The translations under genes were made by a program, and so were the position numbers. This document shows positions 28,055-36,393 of a stretch of 64,000 nt of DNA, in pieces (positions within the stretch are counted from its first letter, which is position 1; each line of letters opens with the position of its first letter). The notes under the pieces were generated by a model. The model made no database searches. It saw only the letters and a program-made list of their open reading frames with translations, and was not told the DNA's origin. Source of the stretch: Pelomonas aquatica (GTDB lineage: Bacteria; Pseudomonadota; Gammaproteobacteria; Burkholderiales; Burkholderiaceae_C); the NCBI RefSeq assembly GCF_026712205.1, contig NZ_JAPPUW010000009.1, positions 160,735 through 224,734 of the forward strand, read 5' to 3'.

Positions 28055-29074
28055 ATGCTCTGGGACCTCTTCTGCCGCGTCATCGACAACCACGGCGACC
28101 TGGGCGTCTGCTGGCGGCTGGCGCGCGACCTGGCGGCGCGCGGCGAGCGGGCGCGGCTGTGGGTCGACGATGCAGCAGCGCTGGCCTGGATGGCGCCCCG
28201 GCGCCCCGACGGCATCGAGCTGCGCGGCTGGCCCGAAGGCGACGCGGGCGTGCCCCCGGGTGACGTCGTCATCGAAGCCTTCGGCTGCGAGCCGCCGCCC
28301 GCCTTCGTCGCCCGCATGGCCTCGCGCCGCCCGGCGCCGCGCTGGATCAACCTCGAATACCTGAGCGCCGAGGACTATGTCGAACGCAGCCACGGCCTGG
28401 CGTCGCCGCAGTTGAGCGGCCCGGCCGCGGGCCTGAGCAAGCATTTCTTCTACCCCGGCTTCACGCCGCGCACCGGCGGGCTACTGCGCGAGCCCGGCCT
28501 GCTGGAGCGCATCGCGGCGTTCGACGGCCCGGCCTGGCTGGGCGCGCGCGGCTGGGCGCCGCGGCCGGGCGAGCGCGTCGCCAGCCTGTTCGCCTATGCC
28601 AACCCACGGCTGCCGGCGCTGCTCGACGCGCTGGCCGCCCGGCCCACGCTGCTGCTGGCCTGCCCCGGCCCGCTGCAGGCGCAGGCCACGGCGCGGTCCG
28701 GCCTGCGCGTCATCGCCCTGCCCTATCTGCCGCAGGACGACTACGACCGGCTGCTGTGGGCCTGCGACCTGAACCTCGTGCGCGGCGAGGACTCCTTCGT
28801 GCGCGCGCAGTGGGCCGGCAAGCCCTTCGTCTGGCACATCTACCCCCAGCAGGACGACGCCCACCACGCCAAGCTGGAGGCCTTCATGGCCCGCGCCGGC
28901 CTGCCCGAAGCCTGGCGCGCGGTCTGGCGCGGCTGGAACGGCCTGGCACTCCTGCCCGGCCCGCTGCCCAGCCTCGACGAGGCCGCCGCGCATGCCTCGG
29001 AGTGGCGTGCGCAATTGGCGATGCAGCCGGATCTGCTGACGCAATTACAGAGCTTCTTAGGGGTTTCCAGCTAG
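28055..29074 (+). CDS. earP: EF-P arginine rhamnosyltransferase
   Basis: A 339-residue inverting glycosyltransferase (GT104) that moves rhamnose from dTDP-rhamnose to Arg32 of elongation factor P. Recognisable family features are the start WDLFCRVIDNHGDLGVCWRLA (residues 3-23, with the Asn-x-Gly-Asp catalytic region), then INLEYLSAEDYVER, and near the C-terminus CDLNLVRGEDSFVRAQWAGKPFVWHIYPQ (residues about 235-263, including the Arg-Gly-Glu-Asp nucleotide-sugar site). It lies 80 bases before efp in the same direction, the hallmark arrangement. Modification lets EF-P rescue ribosomes stalled at polyproline; uvrC is divergent. Confidence 0.95.
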   Translation: MLWDLFCRVIDNHGDLGVCWRLARDLAARGERARLWVDDAAALAWMAPRRPDGIELRGWPEGDAGVPPGDVVIEAFGCEPPPAFVARMASRRPAPRWINLEYLSAEDYVERSHGLASPQLSGPAAGLSKHFFYPGFTPRTGGLLREPGLLERIAAFDGPAWLGARGWAPRPGERVASLFAYANPRLPALLDALAARPTLLLACPGPLQAQATARSGLRVIALPYLPQDDYDRLLWACDLNLVRGEDSFVRAQWAGKPFVWHIYPQQDDAHHAKLEAFMARAGLPEAWRAVWRGWNGLALLPGPLPSLDEAAAHASEWRAQLAMQPDLLTQLQSFLGVSS

Positions 29075-29154
29075 AATGACGGGCTTTGCCGCGCCAAACC
29101 GGAGTTTTACGGGGCCTGGTGCGCAGTGACCGACTCAATCACGAGATACCCACC

Positions 29155-29709
29155 ATGAAACTCGCTCAAGAAATCCGCGCCGGCAACGTGATCATGCAGG
29201 GCAAGGACCCGATGGTCGTGCTGAAGACCGAATACAGCCGCGGCGGCCGTGGCGCGGCGACCGTGCGCATCAAGATGAAGAACCTGCTGAACGGCGCCGG
29301 CGCCGAGCTGGTCTTCAAGGCCGACGACAAGATGGAGCAGATCATCCTCGACAAGAAGGACTGCACCTACACCTACTTCGCCGACCCGATGTATGTCTTC
29401 ATGGACACCGAGTACAACCAGTACGAAGTCGAGTCGGAGAACATGGGCGATGCGCTGTCCTACCTGGAAGACAGCATGGCCGTCGAAGTGACCTTCTACG
29501 ATGGCAAGGCCATCTCCATTGAGCTGCCCACCAGCGTCGTGCGCCAGATCGAGACCGAGCCGGCCGTCAAGGGCGACACCTCGGGCAAGGTCATGAAGCC
29601 CGCCCGCCTCGTCGGCACCGGCTTCGAGATCGCCGTGCCGCTGTTCGTCGAGAACGGCGACAAGATCGAGATCGATACCCGCACGCACGAGTACCGCAAG
29701 CGCGTCTGA
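29155..29709 (+). CDS. efp: Elongation factor P (Arg32-type)
   Basis: A 184-residue EF-P with the three usual domains. It relieves ribosome stalling at proline runs. The tip of the N-terminal domain reads YSRGGRGAA, which puts arginine at position 32, the residue modified by EarP, in place of the lysine used by EpmA-type species. The ATG at 29155 gives the normal length and N-terminus ([11 protein letters not shown]). A strong intrinsic terminator follows the stop (29731-29756). The gene is probably read with earP or from a promoter in the earP end, where a TAGAAT overlaps the earP stop (29072-29077). Confidence 0.97.
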   Translation: MKLAQEIRAGNVIMQGKDPMVVLKTEYSRGGRGAATVRIKMKNLLNGAGAELVFKADDKMEQIILDKKDCTYTYFADPMYVFMDTEYNQYEVESENMGDALSYLEDSMAVEVTFYDGKAISIELPTSVVRQIETEPAVKGDTSGKVMKPARLVGTGFEIAVPLFVENGDKIEIDTRTHEYRKRV

Positions 29710-29730
29710 GCCTTTCGGACCCCGCCAGCA

Positions 29731-29756
29731 AAAACGCCCGCATCAGCGGGCGTTTT
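29731..29756. terminator. Intrinsic terminator after efp, possibly bidirectional
   Basis: An 11-base stem AAAACGCCCGC / GCGGGCGTTTT with an ATCA loop and a T run on both strands. It ends efp transcription and also lies just past the stop of the convergent small gene at 29763. Confidence 0.9.
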
Positions 29757-29762
29757 TGTTTC

Positions 29763-29987
29763 TTATTCGGCGCCGCCCGGGAGATCGGACAGGTCGGGCA
29801 CCTCGGCGTCGATGTCGTCGTCGAAATCGGCGCTGGCCTTCATCGGGATCCAGGGCCGGTCCAGCGGCCGGTAGACGCGGCGTTGCAGGCGCGCCAGGCG
29901 GTCCGAGCGCTCGATGGCGTTCATCACCTGATCGGGAGCGATCAGCATCGCGAACGGGTCGGCCAGGTTCGGGGTGTTGGACAGCAT
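29763..29987 (-). CDS. Small conserved-looking protein of unknown function
   Basis: A 74-residue soluble protein with an acidic C-terminus (DFDDDIDAEVPDLSD) and a basic centre (RSDRLARLQRRVYRPLDRPW). I do not recognise a domain. The ATG at 29987 was taken; a GTG at 30020 would add eleven residues. Codon use is like that of neighbours and it is bounded by the efp terminator. The 119-base stretch between it and the ankyrin gene holds no supported gene. Confidence 0.55.
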   Translation of the reverse strand: MLSNTPNLADPFAMLIAPDQVMNAIERSDRLARLQRRVYRPLDRPWIPMKASADFDDDIDAEVPDLSDLPGGAE

Positions 29988-30106
29988 GGTGGGCAAGCCT
30001 GTGGGTGACGATGGCCTCACTGTAGGCAGGCGCCCCCGGCCGCAACAGTCGTCCCAGCGCGCTGGCGGCTGTAAGACTTTGCCCTACACGCCGCCCGGGC
30101 CGCCCA

Positions 30107-30760
30107 CTATTTGGCAGCGTCGGCCGCGCGCTGGCGCTCGGCGCTGATGCGGCGCAGTTCGGCGGCAATGCGGTCGCGGCCGCCGCGCTGCGCGAAGTCG
30201 GCCGCGGTCAGCTCCTGCTCGTTGGCCGCGCGCGGCTCCGCGCCGGCCTGGAGCAGCATGGGCACGAGGTCGCCATTGCCGTAGCGGGCCGCCATCATCA
30301 GCGGCGTCGTGCCGTTGTCGGAGCGCGCGTTGATCTCGGCGCCCTGCTCGATCAGCCAGGCGGCCACGCCGTTGTCCGGCCCGCTGCAGGCGTAGTGCAG
30401 CGGCGTCCAGCCCTCACGGTTGATCGCGGCGCCATGCTTGACCAGGGCCTGCACGGCCGGCAGCGAGCCGCGGATGGCGGCGATCATCAGCGGCGTCTCG
30501 CCCTGGGCATTGGGCTCGTCGACATGGGTCTGCGGCGAGGCCAGCAGGCTGTCCAGCGCCTGCAGCGAGTTTTCGCGCAGCGCGATGAAGATGGCCCGGC
30601 GCCCGCGCGAATCCGGCTGGTTGGGGTCCACGCCCTTGAGCAGCAGGCTGAGCACCGCGCGCGGCTCGTTCAGCTCGGCGGCCAGCACGAGGTCGTCGAT
30701 GGGCTCGGCCCGGGCCGCGGCGGCCGCGGCCAGCGCGATGCCGACGAGCCAGGCCCTCAT
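30107..30760 (-). CDS. Exported ankyrin-repeat protein
   Basis: A 217-residue protein with a signal peptide (residues 1-18, AAAAAARAEP) and about five ankyrin repeats between 25 and 195. Examples are GETPLMIAAIRGSLPAVQALVKHGA and TTPLMMAARYGNGDLVPMLLQAGA-type blocks (repeat signature T-P-L and A-A near each helix). It ends in a charged helix. It probably mediates protein-protein contacts in the periplasm, but the partner is unknown. The start overlaps the tatD stop (ATGA), so it is the last gene of the mltG-tmk-holB-pilZ-tatD run. Confidence 0.85.
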   Translation of the reverse strand: MRAWLVGIALAAAAAARAEPIDDLVLAAELNEPRAVLSLLLKGVDPNQPDSRGRRAIFIALRENSLQALDSLLASPQTHVDEPNAQGETPLMIAAIRGSLPAVQALVKHGAAINREGWTPLHYACSGPDNGVAAWLIEQGAEINARSDNGTTPLMMAARYGNGDLVPMLLQAGAEPRAANEQELTAADFAQRGGRDRIAAELRRISAERQRAADAAK

Positions 30761-31545
30761 GCCACGGCCTCCGGCAGGCCGAAGAGGCGGCGCGTGTTGG
30801 CCGTCGTGATGGCAGCCAGTTCGGGCACGGCCAGCCCGACGGCGTCCGCCACCGCCTTGGCCACATGCGGCACATAGGCCGGCGTGTTGGTCTTGCCGCG
30901 AAAGGGCACGGGCGCCAGATAGGGGCTGTCGGTCTCGATCAGCACGCGCTCCAGCGGCAGCAGCTTCAGCAGGTCGCGCAGGTCCTGCGCGTTCTTGAAG
31001 CTGACGATGCCCGAGAACGAGATGTAGTAGCCGCGCTCCACCGCCGCCAGCGCCACGTCGGCCGACTCGGTGAAGCAGTGGAAGACGCCGCCGACCTGCT
31101 CGCCGCCCTCCTCGTCCAGCACGCGCAGCGTGTCCGCCGCGCTGGAACGCGTGTGGATGACGAGCGGCTTGGCGGCCTGCCTCGCGGCGCGGATATGGGT
31201 GCGGAAGCGCTCGCGCTGCCACTCCATGTCCGCGATGCTGCGGCCGTTCAGGCGGTAGTAGTCCAGCCCCGTCTCGCCGATGGCGACGACGCGCGGCAGC
31301 GCGGCCAGGCGCACCAGCTCGGCCACGTCGGGCTCGCGCATGTCCTCGGTGTCGGGGTGCACGCCCACGGTCGACCAGAGCTGCGGGTGCGCCAGCGCCA
31401 GCGCGTGCACGGCGTCGAACTCCTCCATCTGCGTGCAGATGCAGATGGCCTGCGCGACCTGGGCGGCGCGCATGTCGGACAGGATATCGGGCAGCCTCTG
31501 CTGCAGCTCCGGGAAGCTGAGGTGGCAATGGGAATCAACGAACAT
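30757..31545 (-). CDS. tatD: TatD-family metal-dependent hydrolase
   Basis: A 262-residue TIM-barrel DNase/hydrolase. Metal ligands are seen in DSHCHLSF (two His), IGETGLDYY (Glu and Asp), HTRSS (His), HCFTES (His) and LIETDSPYLAP (Asp). It is conserved next to holB, tmk and pilZ in many proteobacteria. Members have 3'-5' DNase activity, and a role in DNA repair or quality control is proposed, but the physiological substrate is unsettled. It begins 13 bases after the PilZ gene ends and overlaps the ankyrin start by 4 bases. Confidence 0.93.
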   Translation of the reverse strand: MFVDSHCHLSFPELQQRLPDILSDMRAAQVAQAICICTQMEEFDAVHALALAHPQLWSTVGVHPDTEDMREPDVAELVRLAALPRVVAIGETGLDYYRLNGRSIADMEWQRERFRTHIRAARQAAKPLVIHTRSSAADTLRVLDEEGGEQVGGVFHCFTESADVALAAVERGYYISFSGIVSFKNAQDLRDLLKLLPLERVLIETDSPYLAPVPFRGKTNTPAYVPHVAKAVADAVGLAVPELAAITTANTRRLFGLPEAVA

Positions 31546-31558
31546 CGATCAGGAACGA

Positions 31559-32005
31559 TCAGAGGGTCTGGGTCGGCTTGCTGGACGAGACGGCGGTGCC
31601 GAGGATTTCCTCGATGCGCACGCGGATCAGCCGCGTCTTCTCGTCGCCCGGAAAGCGCACGCCGACGCCCTGGGTGCGGCCGCCCGACGCATTGGCCGGC
31701 GTCAGCCAGGCGACCTTGCCGGCCACCGGGTAGCGCTGGTTGTCCTCGGGCAGCGCGAGCAGCAGGTAGACGTCCTCGCCGAGCTTGTAGTCCCGCGTCG
31801 TCGGCACGAACAGGCCGCCCTCGGTGAAGGCCGGGATGTAGGCCGCGTACAGCGCCGACTTCTCGCGGAAGACGAGCTGGATGACGCTGGGCCGCGCGCC
31901 CGAACCGGCCGCCGCGCCGCCCACCGCGGGCAGCGCCATCGGGCCGCCGATCTGGCTGGGCTGGAAGGACGGGTTCTGGCCGGGCTTGGGGTTGGCTTCG
32001 CTCAT
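31559..32005 (-). CDS. PilZ-domain protein (type IV pilus assembly PilZ-like)
   Basis: A 148-residue protein with a 30-residue Pro/Gly-rich N-terminus and a PilZ-like domain of about 100 residues (VIQLVFREKSALYAAYIP near 41, LFVPT near 65, then GKVAWLTP near 97). It lacks the RxxxR and D/NxSxxG c-di-GMP motifs. This matches the PilZ proper found beside holB and tmk, which acts in type IV pilus biogenesis through protein contacts, not by binding c-di-GMP. Location between holB and tatD is the classical one. A possible internal -10 (TACACT) lies 6 bases before its ATG. Confidence 0.85.
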   Translation of the reverse strand: MSEANPKPGQNPSFQPSQIGGPMALPAVGGAAAGSGARPSVIQLVFREKSALYAAYIPAFTEGGLFVPTTRDYKLGEDVYLLLALPEDNQRYPVAGKVAWLTPANASGGRTQGVGVRFPGDEKTRLIRVRIEEILGTAVSSSKPTQTL

Positions 32006-32018
32006 GGACCGAGTGTAT

Positions 32019-33023
32019 TCACCGCAGGGACGCCGCCATCGCGGCCTGGGCCTGGGCCACCAGGGCCTCGATCCACAGGCCGGCGTTCAGCGGGTGGTCG
32101 GCATGCCGGGCCGCGCGGCGCAGCTCGGCATCCCAGGTCAGCAGCGGTGCCGCGCGCTTCGGGGCCGGCAGCGCACCCGCCGCGAAGAACTGGCCAGGCT
32201 GGCCGTGGCTGCGGCGCAGCAGGTCGTGGCACAGGCGCTGCAGCGCGTCGATGGCGCGCGGCGGTGCCCAGTCGGACAGGGCCGCCACCTCGCCGCGCGC
32301 CACCCGCTTGGGCAGGGCCTGCCAGGTCGCGTCCGTCAGCCCGGCCTCGGACCAGGCCAGCGCCTGCTGCGGCCGGCCGCCGGTCGCATCGAGCAGGCCG
32401 TCGCCGCCCTCCACGCCCTGGGCGACCAGCCAGGCCAGCGCGGCGGCGCGCTCCGGCAGCGCCAGCGGCAGCGGCTGGCAGCGGCTGCGGATGGTGGGCA
32501 GCAGGCCGGCGCTGTCATGGCTGGCGAGCACGAAGCGCAGCAGGCCGGAGGGCTCCTCCAGCGTCTTCAGCAGCGCATTCGCCGCGACGCCGTTCAAGGC
32601 CTCGGCGGGGAAGATGACGGCCACCTTGGCGCGCCCGCGCGCCGACGTGGCCTGCGCGAACGCGAGCAGGCCGCGCACGGCCTCGACCTTGATCTCGCGG
32701 CTGGGCTTGGCCTTGCCGGCCTTGGCGTCGGGCTCCTCGAAGGGCAGGCCGAGCGACTCGCGCGCCGGCGCCTCCAGCGCCTCGGGCATCAGCAGCTGGA
32801 AGTCGGGATGGGTGCCGCTGGCGAAGAGCTTGCAGCTGGGGCAATGGTTGCAGGCCGGCTGGCCGGGCGCGGCGGCCTCGCAGAGCCAGCTCTGCGCGAG
32901 CTTGACGGCCAGCTCCAGCTGGCCCACGCCGGCCGGCCCCTGCACGAGCAGCGCATGCGAGCGCGCCCGCACCAGCGCGTCGGCCAGCGGCGCCTGCAGC
33001 CAGGGCAGATCGGCGTTCAGCAT
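32019..33023 (-). CDS. holB: DNA polymerase III subunit delta-prime
   Basis: A 334-residue clamp-loader subunit. The zinc module CNHCPSC is near residue 68. The P-loop region is degenerate (GPAGVGQLELA near 29, with GQ instead of GK), as expected for delta-prime, which does not hydrolyse ATP. The sensor-like NALLKTLEEPSG is near residue 146. It helps load the beta clamp during replication. The ATG at 33023 overlaps the tmk end by 7 bases. The gene is followed after 13 bases by the PilZ gene. Confidence 0.93.
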   Translation of the reverse strand: MLNADLPWLQAPLADALVRARSHALLVQGPAGVGQLELAVKLAQSWLCEAAAPGQPACNHCPSCKLFASGTHPDFQLLMPEALEAPARESLGLPFEEPDAKAGKAKPSREIKVEAVRGLLAFAQATSARGRAKVAVIFPAEALNGVAANALLKTLEEPSGLLRFVLASHDSAGLLPTIRSRCQPLPLALPERAAALAWLVAQGVEGGDGLLDATGGRPQQALAWSEAGLTDATWQALPKRVARGEVAALSDWAPPRAIDALQRLCHDLLRRSHGQPGQFFAAGALPAPKRAAPLLTWDAELRRAARHADHPLNAGLWIEALVAQAQAAMAASLR

Positions 33024-33634
33024 GCCGGATACCGCGCTGCGAGCACGGCCAGCACGGCGGCACCGACCTGCTCGACCGTGCCGCGGGCGTCGATGCGGAC
33101 GATGCGGCCCGGTGCCTGCGCGGCGCGCGCCGCATAGCCGGCACGCACGCGCTCGAAGAAGTCCAGGTCCTGCTGCTCGATGCGATCCGCCTCGCGGGCG
33201 CTCGCGCGGCGCGCGGCGGCCTGGCTGGCGGGCAGGTCGAACCACAGCGTCAGCTCGGGCTCGGTGCCCTCCTGCACCCAGTCGGCCAGCGGGTCCAGCA
33301 CCGACAGCGGCAGGCCGCGGCCGCCGCCCTGGTAGGCGAAGCTGGCGTCGGTGAAGCGGTCGCAGAGCAGGGTCTTGCCGGCGGCCAGCGCGGGGCGGAT
33401 GACGGTTTCGACATGGTCGCGCCGGCCGGCGAACATCAGCAGCAGTTCGGTCAGCGGGCCCATGGGCTCTCTCAGCACGATGTCGCGCAGCGTCTCGGCC
33501 AGCGGCGTGCCGCCGGGCTCGCGGCTGAGCTGCACATCGGCGCCGCGCGCGCGGAACCAGTCGGCCGCCGCCTGGATGTGGGTGGACTTGCCGGCACCGT
33601 CGATGCCCTCGAAGCTGATGAATCGTCCCGTCAC
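33017..33634 (-). CDS. tmk: Thymidylate kinase
   Basis: A 205-residue dTMP kinase that makes dTDP. The P-loop GIDGAGKST is at residues 9-17, the DR-type motif CDRFTDASFAYQGGGRG at about 93-109, and the lid region with basic residues near 145. Length is normal. The stop overlaps holB by 7 bases and the start overlaps the end of mltG (ATGA, 33631-33634), so translation is linked along the operon. Essential in most bacteria. Confidence 0.96.
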   Translation of the reverse strand: MTGRFISFEGIDGAGKSTHIQAAADWFRARGADVQLSREPGGTPLAETLRDIVLREPMGPLTELLLMFAGRRDHVETVIRPALAAGKTLLCDRFTDASFAYQGGGRGLPLSVLDPLADWVQEGTEPELTLWFDLPASQAAARRASAREADRIEQQDLDFFERVRAGYAARAAQAPGRIVRIDARGTVEQVGAAVLAVLAARYPAC

Positions 33635-34623
33635 TTGCCGCGGATGTATTTGTTGACCGCGCGATTGTGCGCGGTGAGGTCTTCGCTGAATTCGCTGCTG
33701 CCGTCGCCCCGCGACACGAAGTAGAGCGACTTGACCGCGGCCGGGTTCAGCGCCGCCTGCAGCGAGGCCGCGCCGGGCATCGCGATCGGCGTCGGCGGCA
33801 GGCCGCCGCGGGTGTAGGTGTTGTAGGGCGTGTCGGTCGTCAGGTCGCGCTTGTGCAGGCTGCCGTCGTAGGCCTCGCCCAGGCCGTAGACGACGGTCGG
33901 GTCGGTCTGCAAAGGCATACCGGCGCGCAGCCGGTTCACGAAGACCGCGGCCACCTTGCCGCGGTCGGCCGCCGCGCCGGTCTCCTTCTCGACGATGGAC
34001 GCCAGGACCAGCGCCTCGTCGGCGCTCTTCAGCGGCAGGCCGGACGCGCGCCGGCTCCAGGCCTCGGCCAGGCGCTTTCTCATCGCCTCGTGGGCGCGCC
34101 TGAGCACGGTCAGGTCGCTGACGCCGCGGCTGTAGGCATAGGTGTCCGGAAAGAAGCGGCCCTCGGGCGCGATGCCAGGCTCGCCAAGCGCCGCCATGAC
34201 CTCGGTATCGCTCATCGCCGCCGTCTTGGGCTTGAGCGCCGGTGCCGCGGCCATGGCCACTCTCAACTGGCGCCAGTTCCAGCCCTCGATGAGGCGTAAC
34301 TGCTCCAGCACCTGGTCGCCGCGCACCATCTTGTCGAGCAGCTCATGCGGCGTGATGCCGCCGTGCACCTCGTAGCTGCCGGCGCGGATCTGCCTGGCCT
34401 GGCCCGACCACTTGAACCACTGGTAGAGCCAGCGCGCATCGGTCTGCACGCCCGCCGCCACCCAGGCGCGGGCCACCTCGGCCGGACTGGTGCCGGGCTC
34501 GATGGACAGCTCCACCGACGGCGCGGCCAGGCTCAGCGGGCTGCGCAGCCACTGCCACACGGCGCCCGCGGCCAATGCCGCCATCAACAACACAGCGAGC
34601 AGCGCCCGCACCCACCACTTCAT
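33631..34623 (-). CDS. mltG: Endolytic murein transglycosylase
   Basis: A 330-residue YceG-family protein that cuts nascent glycan strands and so limits their length. One N-terminal transmembrane helix (residues 5-25) is followed by a LysM-like subdomain (SIEPGTSPAEVARAWV) and the catalytic domain with VLASIVEKETGAAADR (Glu218 probably catalytic). It ends with the usual conserved TDPTVVYGLG and LPPTPIAMPG segments. It is the first gene of the operon mltG-tmk-holB-pilZ-tatD-ankyrin. The 47-base gap to divergent ygfZ must hold both promoters. Confidence 0.95.
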   Translation of the reverse strand: MKWWVRALLAVLLMAALAAGAVWQWLRSPLSLAAPSVELSIEPGTSPAEVARAWVAAGVQTDARWLYQWFKWSGQARQIRAGSYEVHGGITPHELLDKMVRGDQVLEQLRLIEGWNWRQLRVAMAAAPALKPKTAAMSDTEVMAALGEPGIAPEGRFFPDTYAYSRGVSDLTVLRRAHEAMRKRLAEAWSRRASGLPLKSADEALVLASIVEKETGAAADRGKVAAVFVNRLRAGMPLQTDPTVVYGLGEAYDGSLHKRDLTTDTPYNTYTRGGLPPTPIAMPGAASLQAALNPAAVKSLYFVSRGDGSSEFSEDLTAHNRAVNKYIRGK

Positions 34624-34657
34624 GCCCTCATCCGAGCCCTGCCAAAAGGGCGCCGAT

Positions 34658-34663
34658 GATAAT
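34658..34663 (+). promoter_or_regulatory. -10-like box of ygfZ, leaderless spacing
   Basis: GATAAT, then TCCCGCC (7 bases), then the ATG at 34671. This decides the start in favour of 34671 over the ATG at 34656, which would overlap the box. Confidence 0.5.
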
Positions 34664-34670
34664 TCCCGCC

Positions 34671-35549
34671 ATGCTTCAAGCCTCCCAACTCCACCTCCGC
34701 GACTGGGGCGTGATCCGCGCCCAGGGCGCCGACGCCACCACCTTCCTGCACGGCCAGCTGACCCAGGATTTCGCGCTGCTCGACCGCGAACACGCGCGCC
34801 TGGCCGGCTTCTGCACGGCCAAGGGCCGGCTGCTGGCGACGCTGGTGGGCTGGCGCGGCGGCGAGGACGAGATCCTGCTGGCCCTGCCGGCCGAGACGCT
34901 GGCGGCCACGCTGAAGCGGCTTTCGATGTTCGTGCTGCGCGCCAAGTGCAAGCTCAGCGACGCGAGCGCGGAGTTCGCGGTCTACGGCCTGCTCGGCACG
35001 CCGGCCGCCGAGTCCTGGACGCTGGCGCGCGACGGCGACGCCGTGCAGATCGCGCTGCCCGGCTCGCAGCGGGCGCTGCGCGTGCAGCCCGCCGCCGCGC
35101 CGACGCCAGCAGGCGCCGCGATGTCGCCCGACGACTGGGCCCTGGCCGAGGCGGAGGCCGGCATGGCCTGGGTGCGCGGCGCGACCGTCGAGGCCTTCGT
35201 GCCGCAGATGATCAATTTCGAGGTGCTGGGCGGCGTGAACTTCAAGAAGGGCTGCTACCCCGGCCAGGAGATCGTCGCGCGCAGCCAGTACCGCGGCACG
35301 CTGAAGCGCCGGCTGCAGGTCTTCGAGACCGATGCCGCGGCCACGGTCGGCCAGGAGATCTTCCACAGCGCCGACCCCGAGCAGCCGGCCGGCGTCGTCG
35401 CCGGCAGCGGCTCGCGCGACGGGCGCAGCGTGATCGCCGCCGAGATCAAGCTCGCCGCGCTGGAAGGCGGCAGCCTGCATCTGGGCAGCGCCACCGGTGC
35501 TGTGCTACAGCCGCGCGCCCTGCCCTACGACATCCCGCCGCAGGAATGA
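34671..35549 (+). CDS. ygfZ: Folate-binding Fe-S cluster maturation protein YgfZ
   Basis: A 292-residue tetrahydrofolate-binding protein that supports a subset of iron-sulfur enzymes. The family signature KGCYPGQEIVAR is near residue 195 (K-G-C-Y-x-G-Q-E), with its reactive Cys. The N-terminus reads GADATTFLHGQLTQDF as in GcvT-like folds. It is divergent from mltG, which is typical of betaproteobacteria. Its stop overlaps the DUF4936 gene (ATGA). The ATG at 34671 was chosen because of the upstream GATAAT; a start at 34656 would add five residues. Confidence 0.93.
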   Translation: MLQASQLHLRDWGVIRAQGADATTFLHGQLTQDFALLDREHARLAGFCTAKGRLLATLVGWRGGEDEILLALPAETLAATLKRLSMFVLRAKCKLSDASAEFAVYGLLGTPAAESWTLARDGDAVQIALPGSQRALRVQPAAAPTPAGAAMSPDDWALAEAEAGMAWVRGATVEAFVPQMINFEVLGGVNFKKGCYPGQEIVARSQYRGTLKRRLQVFETDAAATVGQEIFHSADPEQPAGVVAGSGSRDGRSVIAAEIKLAALEGGSLHLGSATGAVLQPRALPYDIPPQE

Positions 35550-35800
35550 GCGTACAACTCTACGTCTACTACCGCGTTGCGACCGAGCACGTCGACGCGG
35601 CCCTCATAGCCTTCCGCAAGGCGCGCGTCGAGGCGCCCATCGAGCTGCTGCAGCGGCCCGAGCCGGATGCCGAGGGGCACTGGACCTGGATGGAGATCTA
35701 CCCGGAGGGCTGGACCCACCGCGAACCGCAGGTGGCCGTGGCGATGGCGCAGTGGCTGGCGAGCGAGCGCAAGGTGGAGCGCTTCGAGATGCTGGGCTGA
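35546..35800 (+). CDS. DUF4936-family small protein
   Basis: An 84-residue protein with a ferredoxin-like alternation of strands and helices: LYVYYRV, a helix with VDAALIAFRKA, WTWMEIYPEGW, and a final helix with AMAQWLAS. It matches the DUF4936 proteins found next to ygfZ in betaproteobacteria. No catalytic motif is evident and the function is unknown. Its start overlaps the ygfZ stop by 4 bases, so it is cotranslated and may assist the same process. Confidence 0.8.
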   Translation: MSVQLYVYYRVATEHVDAALIAFRKARVEAPIELLQRPEPDAEGHWTWMEIYPEGWTHREPQVAVAMAQWLASERKVERFEMLG

Positions 35801-35816
35801 ACGGCTGGTACCGCCG

Positions 35817-36119
35817 TCATTCATCCTCTGCCCGGGTCATCCAGTAACCCGGCTGGTGGCGATCCGGTGCGATGGCGAAAACGATGAGCGCCTCCGGCTC
35901 GTCACGATAGACGACGGTGAACGGGAATCCCTTGACTTTGGTCTTCCTCGTGTCGGCCGGCCCTGGAGCCCCACCCTTGGGAAAGCGGCGGATCAGATCG
36001 AATGACGCCGCGACCGCCTCGCTGAACCGCTTGCCGGTGCCGGCCCGCTTGCTTTCGTAGTACAGCGTTTCGCGAATCAGTTCCGCCCGCGCCTCGCCAC
36101 GCAGCCGCAACCGCTTCAA
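35817..36119 (-). CDS. ParE/RelE-superfamily toxin
   Basis: A 100-residue protein with the ParE-type layout: a basic N-terminal helix (ARAELIRETLYYESKRAG), a second helix (RFSEAVAASFDLIRRFP) and beta strands (TRKTKVKGFPFTVVYRDE, ALIVFAIA), ending with a HQPGYW region as in toxins that attack DNA gyrase or mRNA. The specific target is not determinable. It begins inside the stop of the antitoxin gene (ATGA), which is the usual antitoxin-first arrangement. The convergent DUF4936 gene ends 16 bases away. Confidence 0.85.
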   Translation of the reverse strand: MKRLRLRGEARAELIRETLYYESKRAGTGKRFSEAVAASFDLIRRFPKGGAPGPADTRKTKVKGFPFTVVYRDEPEALIVFAIAPDRHQPGYWMTRAEDE

Positions 36120-36346
36120 GGCGTCAGCCGCCGCATTTCGGCCAGCACATCGTCCAGTTCGTGCAGCGTGCCCTCGCCGCGTTCATGCGACGCCACGCGT
36201 CGAGCGATCTCGTTGCGCCAGAACTCGTCGTCACCACACGAAGCGTCCACCTGCAGAGACTCCAGCAGCAGGTCCAGCAAACGCACACGCTCCTCGGGCG
36301 ACAGGCTGCGGCTTTGCGCCGCCAGGTCGGCAACAGGGTCGGACAT
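36116..36346 (-). CDS. Addiction-module antitoxin (Unstab_antitox-like)
   Basis: A 76-residue acidic protein that resembles the short antitoxins of the addiction-module family (typical ending EIARRVASHERGE...LDDVLAEMRR, as in the partners of ParE/RelE-like toxins). It would bind and neutralise the toxin encoded downstream. The ATG at 36346 follows a GTG with no spacing, and no DNA-binding domain is obvious, so repression by the pair may use the complex. The 47-base gap to the upstream gene is short. Confidence 0.8.
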   Translation of the reverse strand: MSDPVADLAAQSRSLSPEERVRLLDLLLESLQVDASCGDDEFWRNEIARRVASHERGEGTLHELDDVLAEMRRLTP

Positions 36347-36393
36347 CACGGCCTCCGCGAGTGGGCGAGATTTCGATTTGACCACTTCGACGC

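Noticed and set aside
30012..30120. A start at 30020 or beyond for the small protein at 29763
   Set aside because: The GTG start gives a longer, unconvincing N-terminus; the ATG at 29987 was kept, with modest confidence.
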